Below, one piece after another: positions 29,014 through 39,400 of a stretch of DNA of 64,000 bases (position 1 is the stretch's first letter; each line of letters starts with the position of its first letter). The position numbers and the translations under genes were made by a program. The DNA is from Streptomyces sp. TLI_235 (GTDB lineage Bacteria > Actinomycetota > Actinomycetes > Streptomycetales > Streptomycetaceae). The notes beneath the pieces are model-generated. The model did not search any database. It saw only the letters and a list, made by a program, of their open reading frames with translations, and had not been told where the DNA came from. Location of the stretch: positions 620,001 to 684,000 of the forward strand of contig NSGV01000002.1 of the NCBI GenBank assembly GCA_002300355.1, given 5' to 3'.

Positions 29014-31803
29014 TCAGCCCACGCCGAGCATCGCGAGTCCCTTCCGGCAGTCCCCGATGATCCATTCCATGCCCTCCTCCTCGCCGATGGCGAGCGCCTG
29101 CCGCCAGCACTCCTCCGCCCAGGGGAACTCGCCGAAATCGAAGTAGGCCCGGGCCATGGCCTCCAGGGTGTCGGCGACACCCACGTGAATGCCGAGCGCC
29201 CGGCGGATGGCCATCGATTCCTCGAAGGCGGCGAACGCCTCCTCGCGTCGTCCCAGCTGCCGGAGGGTGTCGCCCAGATTGGTCAGCGTGGTGGCCACAT
29301 TGGTGGGGAGATCCCGCTCCCGCCACCCTTCGAGGGCCTGCCGGTAGACGGCTTCGGCTTCAGCCGTCCGACCGGCCGTCAGCAGCAGATCGGCCCTGGC
29401 GCTGACGGTGAACAAGGGAGCCCCGAGCCCGGCCTTCGCCCGGAGGCGGTCCGCCTTGTCCAGGGCGGCCAGACCGAGGTCGACCTGCCCGAGCAGCTGA
29501 TGGGCCATCGACTGGTTGGCGACGTTGCTGGCGAGCGCCTCGGTCTCCCCCGTCAGCTCGAACAGCCGGGCCGCCTCCCGAAGGTGCCGCAGGCTCTCCT
29601 CGCCGCGATGGGCCAACCCGTGGCTGACGCCGAGGCAGTTGTTCATCCAGGCCTGGCCCTGGAGGTCCCCGTGCTCGGTCGCCATTTCGAGAGCGGAGGC
29701 CAGGCACTGCTCCCATTCGCCGCTCTGCAAGTGGCCCTGGCTGTACCCGAGGAGCTCGCGGGCGACCCGCCAGCCGAGGTCGGGGCGGCGCAACGGCCCC
29801 GACCGGCGGATGACCTCCTTGAGGGCGGGCATTTCCGATCCGTACCAGGCCAGCGCCTCCTCGGTGTCCCCGAACAGGGGAAGCGGCGCAAGGCTTGGCT
29901 CGGGCGACGGGGTGATGGCCGGCGCGCTGGGGACGGTGAGGTCGCGCGCCCGGGTCACGGCGTGGACGTACCAGGCCAGCAGCCGCAGCACGGCCGCGTC
30001 CCGTTCTGCCTCCGGTTCCTCCCGCCGCGCCAGGTCGCCCGCGAACTCGCCGAGCAGGTCGTGGAAGCGGTAGCGGCTGCCGTCGTGGGTCTCCAGGAGG
30101 TGGGAGTCGACCAGGCTGTCGAGCAGGTCCATCGCCCGGTCGAGGGGTTCGCCGAGGAGGGCGGCGGCGGCCTCGGGCGACATCGGGTGAGCAGGCCAGA
30201 GGCCGAGCAGGCGGAAGGCGCGGGCAGCGTCCCGCTCGAGGGCGTGACGGCTGTGTTTCAGGGCGTGGTAGCTGACGCTCAGGGTGCCGGTGACGCTGAG
30301 GTGGTCGATGGCCAGGGCGCTGAGGCGGCCATTGGTGAGGGAGAGTCGCCGGGCAAGGGTGCTGAGCGGCCAGGCCGGGCGGCTGGCGAGGCGGGCCCCG
30401 GCGATGCGGAGGGCGAGCGGCATACCGCCGCAGGCCTCAAGGATGCGGTCGGCCGACTCTCGGTCCCCGGCGGCCCGTTCCTCCCCGCACAGCGCTGCGA
30501 GCAGCCCGCGCTGCGCGGTGTCGTCCAGCGGAGCGAGCCCGAGGTGGACCGCATTGGGAAGGGACGGGAGCCGGTGACGACTGGTCACGATCACCGCTGA
30601 CCGACCGGGGCCGGGCAGCAGATCGGCGATCTGGGCCGTGTCACGGACGTTGTCCAGGATGATCATCACCCGCCGGTCGGCCAGGACGGCTCGGTAACGC
30701 GCGCTGCGGTCGTCCAGGTCCGCCGGGACGGCGGAGGGCGCGAGGCCGAGATCGGTGAGGAAACGGGCCAGCAGCTGCTCGGCGGTACGGGCATCACCGG
30801 AACCGAAGCCGCGCATGTCGGCGTAGAGGTGCCCGTCGGGGTAGTCCGGGCGGAGCCGGTGGGCGGCATGGACCGCGAGCGCAGTCTTGCCGATTCCGCC
30901 CATACCGGTGATCAGTACTGTGCCGCCGCCACCGCCGAGGTGCCGGATCAGGGCTGTGATCTCCTCCTGCCGTCCGGCGAAGACCGAGGGATCGGCCGGG
31001 AGTTGGGACGGCGCTGCCGACCGCTCGGGACTCGCTGCCGGGGTGACCGGCGGGGCGGACGGCTGGGCGTCAGCGGCCAGGATCTCGTGATGCAGCTGCT
31101 GCACGGACGCACTCGGCTCGACGCCCAAGTGGTCGACGAGGGTGGCCCGTAGGCTCCGGTACACGGCCAGCGCTTCGGGGGCCCGTCCGCCGCGGTGGAG
31201 GGCGATCATCAACTGCCGGTGGAACGCCTCGCGCATCGGGTGCTCGGCGGCAAGCCTGGCCAGGTCGGCGACCAGGCCGTGGTGACGGCCTGCCTCGATC
31301 TCGGCTTCACCGTGCCATTCCAGGGCCTGGAGCCGCAGTTCGGTGAGGTGCGCGGCCTCCGGCGAATCGGCGAGGCCGGGCAGGTCGGCCAGTGGTTCCC
31401 CGCGCCACAGGGCGAGGGCGGCGGCGGCCTCGCGGCCGGCCTCCGGCCAGTCCTGCCGCGTGTGAGCACTCCTCGCCCGCTGAACGTGCGCGGAGAACAC
31501 CTCGGTGTCCAACTCGCCGTCCTCGACCAGCAGTAGGAACCCGGACGGCGCCGACCGCAGCCGGTCCCGGCCCGCCGGCCCGAGTGTCCGGCGCAGCCTG
31601 AGCACATGGTTGTGCAGGGAGGCGGCGGCGGTCTGCGGCGGGCGCTCACCCCACAGCACGGCCTGGAGCCGGTCCGTGGAGACCGGCCGGTTGGGGTTCA
31701 GCAGCAGTGCGACCAGGAGAAGCCTGCCCAGCGGGTTGCTCGGGGTGAGCTCTTCGGATCCGTCGTGGACGGTCAAGGGGCCGAGCAGTCCGAACCGCAT
31801 CAT
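29014..31803 (-). CDS. SARP-type transcriptional activator with NB-ARC and TPR domains
   Basis: About 929 residues in AfsR/SARP layout: an OmpR-like winged helix (RFGLLGPLTVHDGSEELTPS, residues 1-95), a bacterial transcriptional activation domain (to about 245), a Pro-rich linker, an NB-ARC ATPase (P-loop ITGMGGIGKTALAVHA near 300; MIILDNV as Walker B; GMPLALRIAG), then TPR repeats (about 690-929). I prefer ATG 31801-31803 because GGAAG lies five bases upstream; TTG 31818 and ATG 31815 are alternatives. Such proteins activate secondary metabolism or secretion genes, with NB-ARC/TPR acting as a signal gate. It is divergent from the giant secreted protein at 31909, a possible target. Confidence 0.92.
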   Translation of the reverse strand: MMRFGLLGPLTVHDGSEELTPSNPLGRLLLVALLLNPNRPVSTDRLQAVLWGERPPQTAAASLHNHVLRLRRTLGPAGRDRLRSAPSGFLLLVEDGELDTEVFSAHVQRARSAHTRQDWPEAGREAAAALALWRGEPLADLPGLADSPEAAHLTELRLQALEWHGEAEIEAGRHHGLVADLARLAAEHPMREAFHRQLMIALHRGGRAPEALAVYRSLRATLVDHLGVEPSASVQQLHHEILAADAQPSAPPVTPAASPERSAAPSQLPADPSVFAGRQEEITALIRHLGGGGGTVLITGMGGIGKTALAVHAAHRLRPDYPDGHLYADMRGFGSGDARTAEQLLARFLTDLGLAPSAVPADLDDRSARYRAVLADRRVMIILDNVRDTAQIADLLPGPGRSAVIVTSRHRLPSLPNAVHLGLAPLDDTAQRGLLAALCGEERAAGDRESADRILEACGGMPLALRIAGARLASRPAWPLSTLARRLSLTNGRLSALAIDHLSVTGTLSVSYHALKHSRHALERDAARAFRLLGLWPAHPMSPEAAAALLGEPLDRAMDLLDSLVDSHLLETHDGSRYRFHDLLGEFAGDLARREEPEAERDAAVLRLLAWYVHAVTRARDLTVPSAPAITPSPEPSLAPLPLFGDTEEALAWYGSEMPALKEVIRRSGPLRRPDLGWRVARELLGYSQGHLQSGEWEQCLASALEMATEHGDLQGQAWMNNCLGVSHGLAHRGEESLRHLREAARLFELTGETEALASNVANQSMAHQLLGQVDLGLAALDKADRLRAKAGLGAPLFTVSARADLLLTAGRTAEAEAVYRQALEGWRERDLPTNVATTLTNLGDTLRQLGRREEAFAAFEESMAIRRALGIHVGVADTLEAMARAYFDFGEFPWAEECWRQALAIGEEEGMEWIIGDCRKGLAMLGVG

Positions 31804-31818
31804 CTGATCTTCCATCAA

Positions 31819-31833
31819 TCGACTGTTAGTCGA
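31819..31833. promoter_or_regulatory. Palindrome TCGACT-GTT-AGTCGA between divergent genes
   Basis: A 6-3-6 perfect inverted repeat next to the AT-rich ATATTAAT in the 105-bp gap between the SARP gene and the secreted-protein gene. It could be an autoregulatory site or lie in the leader of the SARP mRNA. No experimental support. Confidence 0.4.
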
Positions 31834-31908
31834 ATATTAATGCGCCATGAGTGAGCCCCGGCACCCTTCCCCTCGTCCGTCACGGGGATCTGTTGCTGAG
31901 GGAGTCGT

Positions 31909-34900
31909 GTGTTGATATCGGTCGGAAGACGCCGGGCGAGGCGCTCTCGCCTACGGCCCGCCATCGCGCTGGCCGTGGCCGGCGGACTGGGCCTCTCGGG
32001 CCTGGCCGTACCGGCCCTTGCGGGCGCGACCACGCGGCCTGCGGCAGCCCCCGCTGCAGCCGGCCCAGTGGACGACGGCTCGGTCAGCCCGGAGGACCAG
32101 GCGCTGAAGGATGCGAAGGCCGGCGGCGCACCGGTCGAGGTGACGGCCGCCCGGACCGAGCTCTCGGACACCTGGGCGAAGCCGGACGGCACCTTCACGG
32201 TGAGGCGCTACGGCTCGCCGGTCCGCATCTGGCGCGGCGCAGCGTGGGTACCCACCGACCCGGCGCTGGAGTTCGCGGCGGACGGGACGGTACGGCCGAA
32301 GGCGGCATCCGTCTCAGTGACCTTCTCGGGTGGCGGCACCGGCCCCCTGCTGTCGGGGGTGAAGGACGGCCGCACACTCACGTACTCGTGGCCGTCGGCG
32401 CTCCCCAGGCCGACCCTCAACGCGAACGTGGCAACCTATGCCGAAGTGCTGCCGGGGGTCGACCTCCAGCTCAAGGCCGAGGTCGAGGGCTTCTCCCAGC
32501 TTCTGGTGGTGAAGACCCCGGAGGCCGCGGCGAACCCTCAGCTGGCGACGCTCAAGTACACGATGTCAACGGTCGGGCTGACCGTGACCACGGACGCGAC
32601 GACGGGCAGCATCAAGGCAGCCGATCCCGCCGGGCAGACCGTCTTCACCAGCCCGACGCCACTCATGTGGGACTCCGGCACGACCGCCTCGACGGGCACC
32701 ACCTCGACCGGCAACGCCGTGAAGGCGTCCTACACCGTTACTGCGGCCGCTGACACGACCTCCCCGACGCCCGGCTCGGCCTTCGAGCAGCCGGTGGGCG
32801 CGAAGGACGCGCAGATGCCCACCACCGTCAGCGGCAACACCCTGCAGATCACCCCGGACCAGAACCTGCTGAAGGCGGCGGACACCAAGTATCCGGTGTT
32901 CATCGATCCCTCCACAGCCTGGGGCATCCGGCAGAACTGGACGCGGGTGTCGGCGAAGTACCGCACCACCTCGTACTGGAACGCCAACGAGGTCGCCCGG
33001 GTCGGCCACGAAGACGAGACCGGCGGACTGTCGCGCTCGTTCTTCCAGATGGACACCAGTAACATCGCCGGCGCGAAGGTGATCAATTCGACCTTCCGGA
33101 TCAACAACGTCTGGTCCTGGTCCTGCCAGGCACGGCCGGTGGAGCTGTGGCGCACCGACGGCATCAACCAGTGGACGACGTGGAACCACCAGCCTGAGCG
33201 GCACGATCTGCTCGCGACGGTGAACGAGTCCAAGGGCTGGTCCTCCTCCGCATGTCCCGGCGGCAACCTCGAGTTCGACGTCACCGACAAGGTCCGCGAA
33301 CTGGCGAACAACCGGCAGGCGAGCGTCACCTTCGGTCTGTACGCACAGGACGAGACCGACACCTTCGCGTGGAGGAAGTTCGACTCGCGCAGCTACGTGC
33401 TGGAGACCACGTACAACAACCCGCCGCTGACCCCGTGGGGCCTCGGCACCAACCCGTCGACCGACTGCGCCAACGGCGGCCTGATCGGCAACACCACGGT
33501 CGGCCTGCACGCGCACATCGACGACCCGGACGCGGGCAATCTGTACGCCGAGTTCCAGGTCTTCCGTAACGGCGCGAGCACGCCCTCGGTGGACCAGTAC
33601 ATCCCCGCGCTGAAGGACCGGATCGCCACCTTCACCGTCCCTGACTCCCAGCTCCCGGACGGCAGTTACCAGTGGAAGGTGCGGGCCAAGGACGAGCTGG
33701 GGGAGTTCTCCGGCTGGAGCGACACCTGCCGGTTCTCGGTGGACCGCACCCGGCCGAAGAACGTGCCCGCGGTCTCCTCGGCGGTCTTCCCCTCCGGCGA
33801 GAACGGCTGGCCGGCCGGCACCGGCAAGGCCCGTACCGCTGGTTCCTTCACGCTGTCGCCGAACGGCGAGACGGATGTGGTCCAGTTCGGCTACTACACC
33901 GACTTCGACCCGACCATCCGCAACGTCGGTGTCGCCAAGGGCAGTCCGGTGGATGTGCAGATCACCCCGCCCGGCTACGGTCCGCACTTGGTCTACGCCT
34001 TCAGCATGGACGCGGCGCAGAACCGGTCCGACACAGCCGTGTACGTGTTCTACGCGGCCGGCACCGGGGCCCGGGACAACCCGGGTGATCTGAACGGCGA
34101 TGCCAACAACGACATCTGGACCGTCGACTCCAACGGCATCCTCCTGACCTACGCAGGTCAGGGCAACGGCAGGTTCTCCAGCGCTACCAATGGCGGCCCG
34201 AACTTCGCGGGCAGCCAGGTCACCTACCGCGGCGACTGGGGCCGGGACGGCTACACCGACCTGGTCACCCTGGAGTACGACCCAGTCGAGAAGCGCAAGC
34301 GTCTCTGGGCGTACCCCAACAACGGCTTCGGTCTCGCCATGACCAGCGGCGGCGGCCAGAACCGGCAGGAGCTCAAGGTCCGCTGCCCGGTGCCCGACCC
34401 CGACCGGGGCTGCGACCAGGGCGGTGCGGACTGGACCGGCGACGACCACTGGCGGGACGCGGACCAGATCGTCGGCTCCCCCGACCTCAACGGCGACGGC
34501 CGCTCCGATCTCCTGGTCAAGCAGGGCAAGTTCCTCTGGGCCTACTACGGAGACCGCAGCAAGCGCCTCGACTCCTACACCGGCCCCACCCTGGTCGGCG
34601 GCGGCAACTGGGACAAGTACACCGTCATCGCCCCCGGCGACACCGATGGCGACAACATCCCCGACCTGTGGCTGCGCGACGATGCCAGTGGTGACCTCTA
34701 CCGGTCGCCCGGAAAGCTGGACGCCTTCGGCAAGCTCGACCCCACCGCCTGGGGCGACCCGGCCGCGCTGGTGCGGATCGGCTCGGGCGTCACGGCCGCC
34801 GGCTACCCCGTGATCGGCTCTGTCGGCGACTTCACCGGCGACGGACTCGCCGACCTGTGGGCCAGGAAGGCCGACAACACCGTTCTGCTGTGGCCGGGCA

Positions 34901-36369
34901 AGACTCCGGGGGCCGACCGCTACGCGTTCGCCAACAGCACGGTGATCGACGGCATCACCGGTGGCGCCCGGATCCCGTCCGGCACCACCATCTCGTCCGG
35001 GCAGTCGCTCACCTCGGCCTCCAACCGGCTCACCATGCAGGCCGACGGCAATCTGGTCGTCTACTCCAAGGCCAACAAGGCCCTGTGGGCGAGCAACACC
35101 GGCGGCACACCGGGAGCCACCGCAATCATGCAGACCGACGGCAACCTGGTGGTCCGCCGTCCGGACGGCAGCACCGCCTGGCAGTCCGGCACCTCGGGCA
35201 ACAGCAACGGCTACGCGGTGCTCCAGGATCGCGGCAACCTGGTGCTCTACAACGTCAAGGGCCAGTCTCTCTGGGCCACCGGCACGGTCGTGCGGCACGA
35301 CTACAACGGCGACGGACGCAGCGACCTGGCCGCCTGGTACAACTACGCGGACGGGCACGACGCCGTGCACACGCTGACCACCAACTCGGACGGGTCGTTC
35401 AACCGGCCGTTCCAGTCCCTCTGGGCACCCGACGGCTGGTACTACGTGGAGAACATGAAGTTCGCCACCGGCGACTACAACGGCGACGGACGCAGCGACA
35501 CAGCCGCGCTGTACTGCTACGGCGACGGCTCGGTCAAGCTCCTCACCGGGCTCGGCAAACCGGACGGCGGTATCGCCGACCTGGTCGGCTCCTGGAGCTC
35601 CCCCGCCGGGAACTGGTACTGCCCCAACATGACGCTGGAGAGCGGCGACTTCAACGGCGACGGCCGCGACGACCTGATGGCCTGGTACTCCTACGGCGAC
35701 GGCAGCGACCGCCTGTTCACGTTCACCGCCGACGTCCAGGGCGGCTTCAACTCCCCCTTCGCGTCGGCCTACCTCCCGGTCGGCTGGTGGGAGGTGAACC
35801 GCAGCAAGTTCGTCACCGGGGACTTCAACGGCGACGGGCGCGACGACCTCGCCGCCCTCTACGGCTACGAGGACGGATCGGTGAGGATGCACACCTTCCT
35901 CACCGACCCGACCGGCGGGTTCCGGCAGAACGCCGAGTCCTGGAGCGGTACCGCGACGAGCTGGGGCGACTGGAGCCGTTCCAGTGTCCATGCCGGTGAC
36001 TTCAACGGCGACGGCCGGGACGACGTGGGCTTCTGGTACGACTACGCCAATGGCGCCGACGCGCTGTTCACGCTGACGGCCAGGCAGGACGGGGGCTTCA
36101 ACTCGCCCTTCCGCTCCTGGGCCTCCGATCCGGGCAACTGGTACCTGCAGAACATGAAGATCGTGCCGGGTGACTACAACGGCGATGGCCGGGACGACCT
36201 CGGCGCCATGTACGGCTACGGCGACGGCAGCGTCCGGATGTTCACCTGGCTCACCCACCCGGACGGCGGGTTCGCCACTTCCTCCCCGTCCTGGAGCGAC
36301 ACCCCGGGCAACTGGTGGACCGGCAACAGCACCTTCCTGAAGCCCTACAACACCACCTCAACGGGCTGA
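31909..36369 (+). CDS. Giant secreted protein: DNRLRE, FG-GAP repeats and bulb lectin
   Basis: 1,486 residues from GTG 31909. A signal peptide (about 1-45, ending VPALAGATT) is followed by a DNRLRE domain typical of Streptomyces RHS neighbours (about 330-510; TSNIAGAKVINSTFRINNVW). Four FG-GAP-type blades follow (DLNGDANND, DLNGDGRSD, DTDGDNIPD, DFTGDGLAD; from about 725). A bulb-type mannose-binding lectin domain (about 1020-1125) carries the QADGNLVVY, QTDGNLVV and QDRGNLVLY repeats. Six FG-GAP repeats with a period near 58 residues start at about 1130 (DYNGDGRSD or DFNGDGRDD). The repeats bind calcium and build a propeller. It is extracellular, perhaps binding glycans. A perfect terminator hairpin follows. 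Confidence 0.88.
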   Translation: MLISVGRRRARRSRLRPAIALAVAGGLGLSGLAVPALAGATTRPAAAPAAAGPVDDGSVSPEDQALKDAKAGGAPVEVTAARTELSDTWAKPDGTFTVRRYGSPVRIWRGAAWVPTDPALEFAADGTVRPKAASVSVTFSGGGTGPLLSGVKDGRTLTYSWPSALPRPTLNANVATYAEVLPGVDLQLKAEVEGFSQLLVVKTPEAAANPQLATLKYTMSTVGLTVTTDATTGSIKAADPAGQTVFTSPTPLMWDSGTTASTGTTSTGNAVKASYTVTAAADTTSPTPGSAFEQPVGAKDAQMPTTVSGNTLQITPDQNLLKAADTKYPVFIDPSTAWGIRQNWTRVSAKYRTTSYWNANEVARVGHEDETGGLSRSFFQMDTSNIAGAKVINSTFRINNVWSWSCQARPVELWRTDGINQWTTWNHQPERHDLLATVNESKGWSSSACPGGNLEFDVTDKVRELANNRQASVTFGLYAQDETDTFAWRKFDSRSYVLETTYNNPPLTPWGLGTNPSTDCANGGLIGNTTVGLHAHIDDPDAGNLYAEFQVFRNGASTPSVDQYIPALKDRIATFTVPDSQLPDGSYQWKVRAKDELGEFSGWSDTCRFSVDRTRPKNVPAVSSAVFPSGENGWPAGTGKARTAGSFTLSPNGETDVVQFGYYTDFDPTIRNVGVAKGSPVDVQITPPGYGPHLVYAFSMDAAQNRSDTAVYVFYAAGTGARDNPGDLNGDANNDIWTVDSNGILLTYAGQGNGRFSSATNGGPNFAGSQVTYRGDWGRDGYTDLVTLEYDPVEKRKRLWAYPNNGFGLAMTSGGGQNRQELKVRCPVPDPDRGCDQGGADWTGDDHWRDADQIVGSPDLNGDGRSDLLVKQGKFLWAYYGDRSKRLDSYTGPTLVGGGNWDKYTVIAPGDTDGDNIPDLWLRDDASGDLYRSPGKLDAFGKLDPTAWGDPAALVRIGSGVTAAGYPVIGSVGDFTGDGLADLWARKADNTVLLWPGKTPGADRYAFANSTVIDGITGGARIPSGTTISSGQSLTSASNRLTMQADGNLVVYSKANKALWASNTGGTPGATAIMQTDGNLVVRRPDGSTAWQSGTSGNSNGYAVLQDRGNLVLYNVKGQSLWATGTVVRHDYNGDGRSDLAAWYNYADGHDAVHTLTTNSDGSFNRPFQSLWAPDGWYYVENMKFATGDYNGDGRSDTAALYCYGDGSVKLLTGLGKPDGGIADLVGSWSSPAGNWYCPNMTLESGDFNGDGRDDLMAWYSYGDGSDRLFTFTADVQGGFNSPFASAYLPVGWWEVNRSKFVTGDFNGDGRDDLAALYGYEDGSVRMHTFLTDPTGGFRQNAESWSGTATSWGDWSRSSVHAGDFNGDGRDDVGFWYDYANGADALFTLTARQDGGFNSPFRSWASDPGNWYLQNMKIVPGDYNGDGRDDLGAMYGYGDGSVRMFTWLTHPDGGFATSSPSWSDTPGNWWTGNSTFLKPYNTTSTG
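35296..36330 (+). repeat. Six tandem FG-GAP repeats of about 58 codons
   Basis: Units begin D(Y/F)NGDGR(S/D)D near 35300, 35476, 35648, 35822, 36000 and 36172, each ending in a G(D/E)G or YANG motif and an aromatic turn such as GNWY. The near-constant period indicates internal duplication. Confidence 0.75.
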
Positions 36370-36384
36370 GCCCATTCCGTTCCC

Positions 36385-36420
36385 GACCGCGGGCGGAGCG
36401 ATCACGCTCCGCCCGCGGTC
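36385..36420. terminator. Perfect 16-bp hairpin before the RHS gene
   Basis: GACCGCGGGCGGAGCG (36385-36400), loop ATCA, then the exact complement (36405-36420). It ends 27 bases before the RHS start, so it can stop read-through from the secreted-protein gene or act in the RHS leader. Confidence 0.8.
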
Positions 36421-36447
36421 ACTCTCCCACTCCCTGAGGAGTCCGGC

Positions 36448-39400
36448 GTGCGCCAAAGAAATCCCCGACTGCTGACGGCCTCCGTCGTCACCGCGCTGTG
36501 GCTGGGGGTGCTCCCTGCGTCGGCCGCGATGGCCCTCCCGGCCCGTGGCGGGCCCGACCTGCCCGCGCTCCACCAGCCGAAGGCCGTACCGGTCAAGAAG
36601 GTGGCCACCGGCCACGGGGCCCAGCGGCCCGACCAGGCGGCCGTGCCGCCGGGCCATCACACACCCCGGGCGACCTGGCCCAAGGCGGGCACCACCGCGG
36701 CAGGCCCCGGCGCTGCGGGACTGCGGCCGCCCGGCTCCGTTCCCGTCACCGTCACTCCGGCCGTGAAGCCCGCCACCGCCAAGTCGGCAGCCGCGACCAA
36801 GGTCTCGGTGACCGTCGCAGACCGGGCCGCGACCGCGAGAGCGGGCATCGAAGGCATCGTGCTGTCGGTCGACACCACTTCGTCCTCCGACGTCAAGCTC
36901 GACTACTCGTCGTTCGCCGACGCCTACGGCGGTGACTGGGCGGCGCGGCTGCGGCTGGTGCGCCTGCCCGGCTGCGCCCTGACCACTCCCGAGCGCGCAG
37001 AGTGCCGCGTGCAGCAGCCGCTGGCCTCGGTCAACGACCCCAAGGCGGGTACGGTCTCCGCCAAGGTCGACCCGGCACCCGCAGCGGCCGGCGCTAAGAA
37101 CGAGCAGCTCACCCTGCCCGGCAACGGGACCGCCCCCGCCTCGGGACCGGTGCTGCTCGCGGCCACCGCCGCGCCCTCGGGCGACTCGGGCAGCTACCGG
37201 GCCACCTCGCTGCAGCCGTCGGGCTCCTGGTCCGCCGGATCCTCCACCGGGGCCTTCACCTGGTCGTACCCGATCGGTGCGCCCGCAGTGCCGGGCGGCC
37301 TCCAACCCACCGTCTCGCTCGGGTACTCCTCGCAGGCCGTGGACGGCCGGACCAGCGCCTCCAACAACCAGGCCAGCTGGCTCGGCGACGGCTGGGGCTG
37401 GGAGCCCGGCTTCATCGAGCGCCGCTACAAGCCCTGCGACGACGACCAGGCGAGCGGCAACAACACCGCCAAGGTCGGCGACCAGTGCTGGTACAACGAC
37501 AACGCGACGCTCTCGCTGGGCGGCAAGAACACCGAGCTGGTGTACGACTCCGCCAAGGGCTGGCACCCGGCCAACGACTCCGGTGAGCGGGTCGAGAAGC
37601 TGACCGGCACCGTCAACGGCGACGACAACGGCGAGTACTGGCGGATCACCGCCACCGACGGCGTCCAGTACTACTTCGGCCTCAACCGTCCGCCCGGTTG
37701 GAAGGACGCCACCACCCCCGAGACCAAGTCCGCATGGACCGTGCCGGTTTACGGCAACCAGCCCGGCGAGCCCTGCTACAACGCTTCCTTCGCCAACAGC
37801 TGGTGCCAGCAGGCCTGGCGCTGGCAGCTCGACTACGTGGTCGACCCGCGCGGCGACGCGATGGCGTACTACTGGAACCAGGAGACCAACAACTACGACC
37901 GCAACCTCACCACCGCGACCCCGTACATACGCAGTGGCTGGCTGGACCACATCGACTACGGCCTGCGCTCCGACACCGTCTACAGCGCCAAGGCGATGGG
38001 ACAGGTCAAGTTCGACGTCACCGAACGCTGCCTGACGGGCTGTGCCACCTTCGACCAGACGAATGCCGCCAACTGGCCGGACGCGCCGTACGACCTGAAC
38101 TGCAAGGACGGCGACGACTGCCGCACCAACATCTCGCCGACCTTCTGGTCCCGCAAGCGCCTGACCGGGATCACCACCCGGCTGCTCACCGGCGGCGGCT
38201 ACCAGGATGTCGACAACTGGGCCTTTGAGCAGAGCTTCCCGCCCTCCGGCGACGGCATCTCCACTCCCATGTGGCTGAAGTCGGTCACCCGCACCGGCAA
38301 GGTCGGCGGCTCCCTCCCGCTCCCCCCGGTCACCTTCGCGGGCCAGCAGCTGGCCAACCGCGTCGACAAGACGGGTGACGGCCTCGCTCCGTTCATCCGG
38401 CTGCGGCTGTCGCAGGTCACCACCGAAACCGGCGGCACCATCGGTGTCTACTACTCCGCGCCCGACTGCACCGCCACCACCCTCCCGCCCGCCGACGCCA
38501 CCAACACCACCCGCTGCTTCCCCAGCCGGCGGTACGAGGGCAGCACGCCGAAGGACGACTGGTTCAACACCTATGTGGTGACCAGGGTCGTCGAGGGCGA
38601 CAACCTCGCCGACACCCCCGACAAGGTCACCGAGTACAGCTACCTGGACGGCGCCGCCTGGACGAGGAGCGAGGCCGAGCTCACCAAGGACAGCGACCGT
38701 ACATACTCCGTCGCTCGCGGTTACGGCCGTGTGCAGACCCGTACCGGCGCCGGCTCGGACGCCCGCACCATCAGCGAGGACCGCTACTTCCGCGGTATCG
38801 ACGGCACCGGGGTGAAGGATTCGGCCGGTCAGGCCGTCACCGACCGCCCCCAGTTCGCCGGGCAGCTCCGCGAGACCGCCACCTACAACGGCGACGGCGG
38901 CCCGCTCGTCACCGCCACCTCCTACACCCCCTGGCGCTCCTCCCCCACCGCCACCCGCCCCCGCACCGGCCTGCCGGATCTGGAGGCGTACCTCACCGGC
39001 ACGGGCACCGAGCAGACCCGCACCACCACCTCCACCGGTGAGCGCCGCACCTCACTCACCCGCACCTTCGACCAGTACGGCCTGGTCAGTACCGTCTCCG
39101 ACCTCGGCGACGACGCCAGGACCGGCGACGAGCAGTGCACCACCACCACCTACGCCCGTAACACCGGCACCTGGCTGCTCGACCGGGCCTCCCGCACCGA
39201 AACCGTCGCGGCCAAGTGCGGCGACCCGGTGACCCGTCCGGCCGACGTCATCGCCGACACCCTGACCTACTACGACGGCGCGACCGCAACCGACGCCACC
39301 CCCTCCAAGGGCCTGGCCACCGAAGCCCGTGTCATCAATGGCAAGGGCGACGGCTACGACAGCAAGGGCACCGTCTCCTACGACGCCTACGGCCGTGCCG

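Noticed and set aside
32566-36258. 1,230-residue minus-strand open frame opposite the secreted protein
   Set aside because: Regular Val/Gly/Ala-rich antisense of FG-GAP repeats; no start signal and no family.
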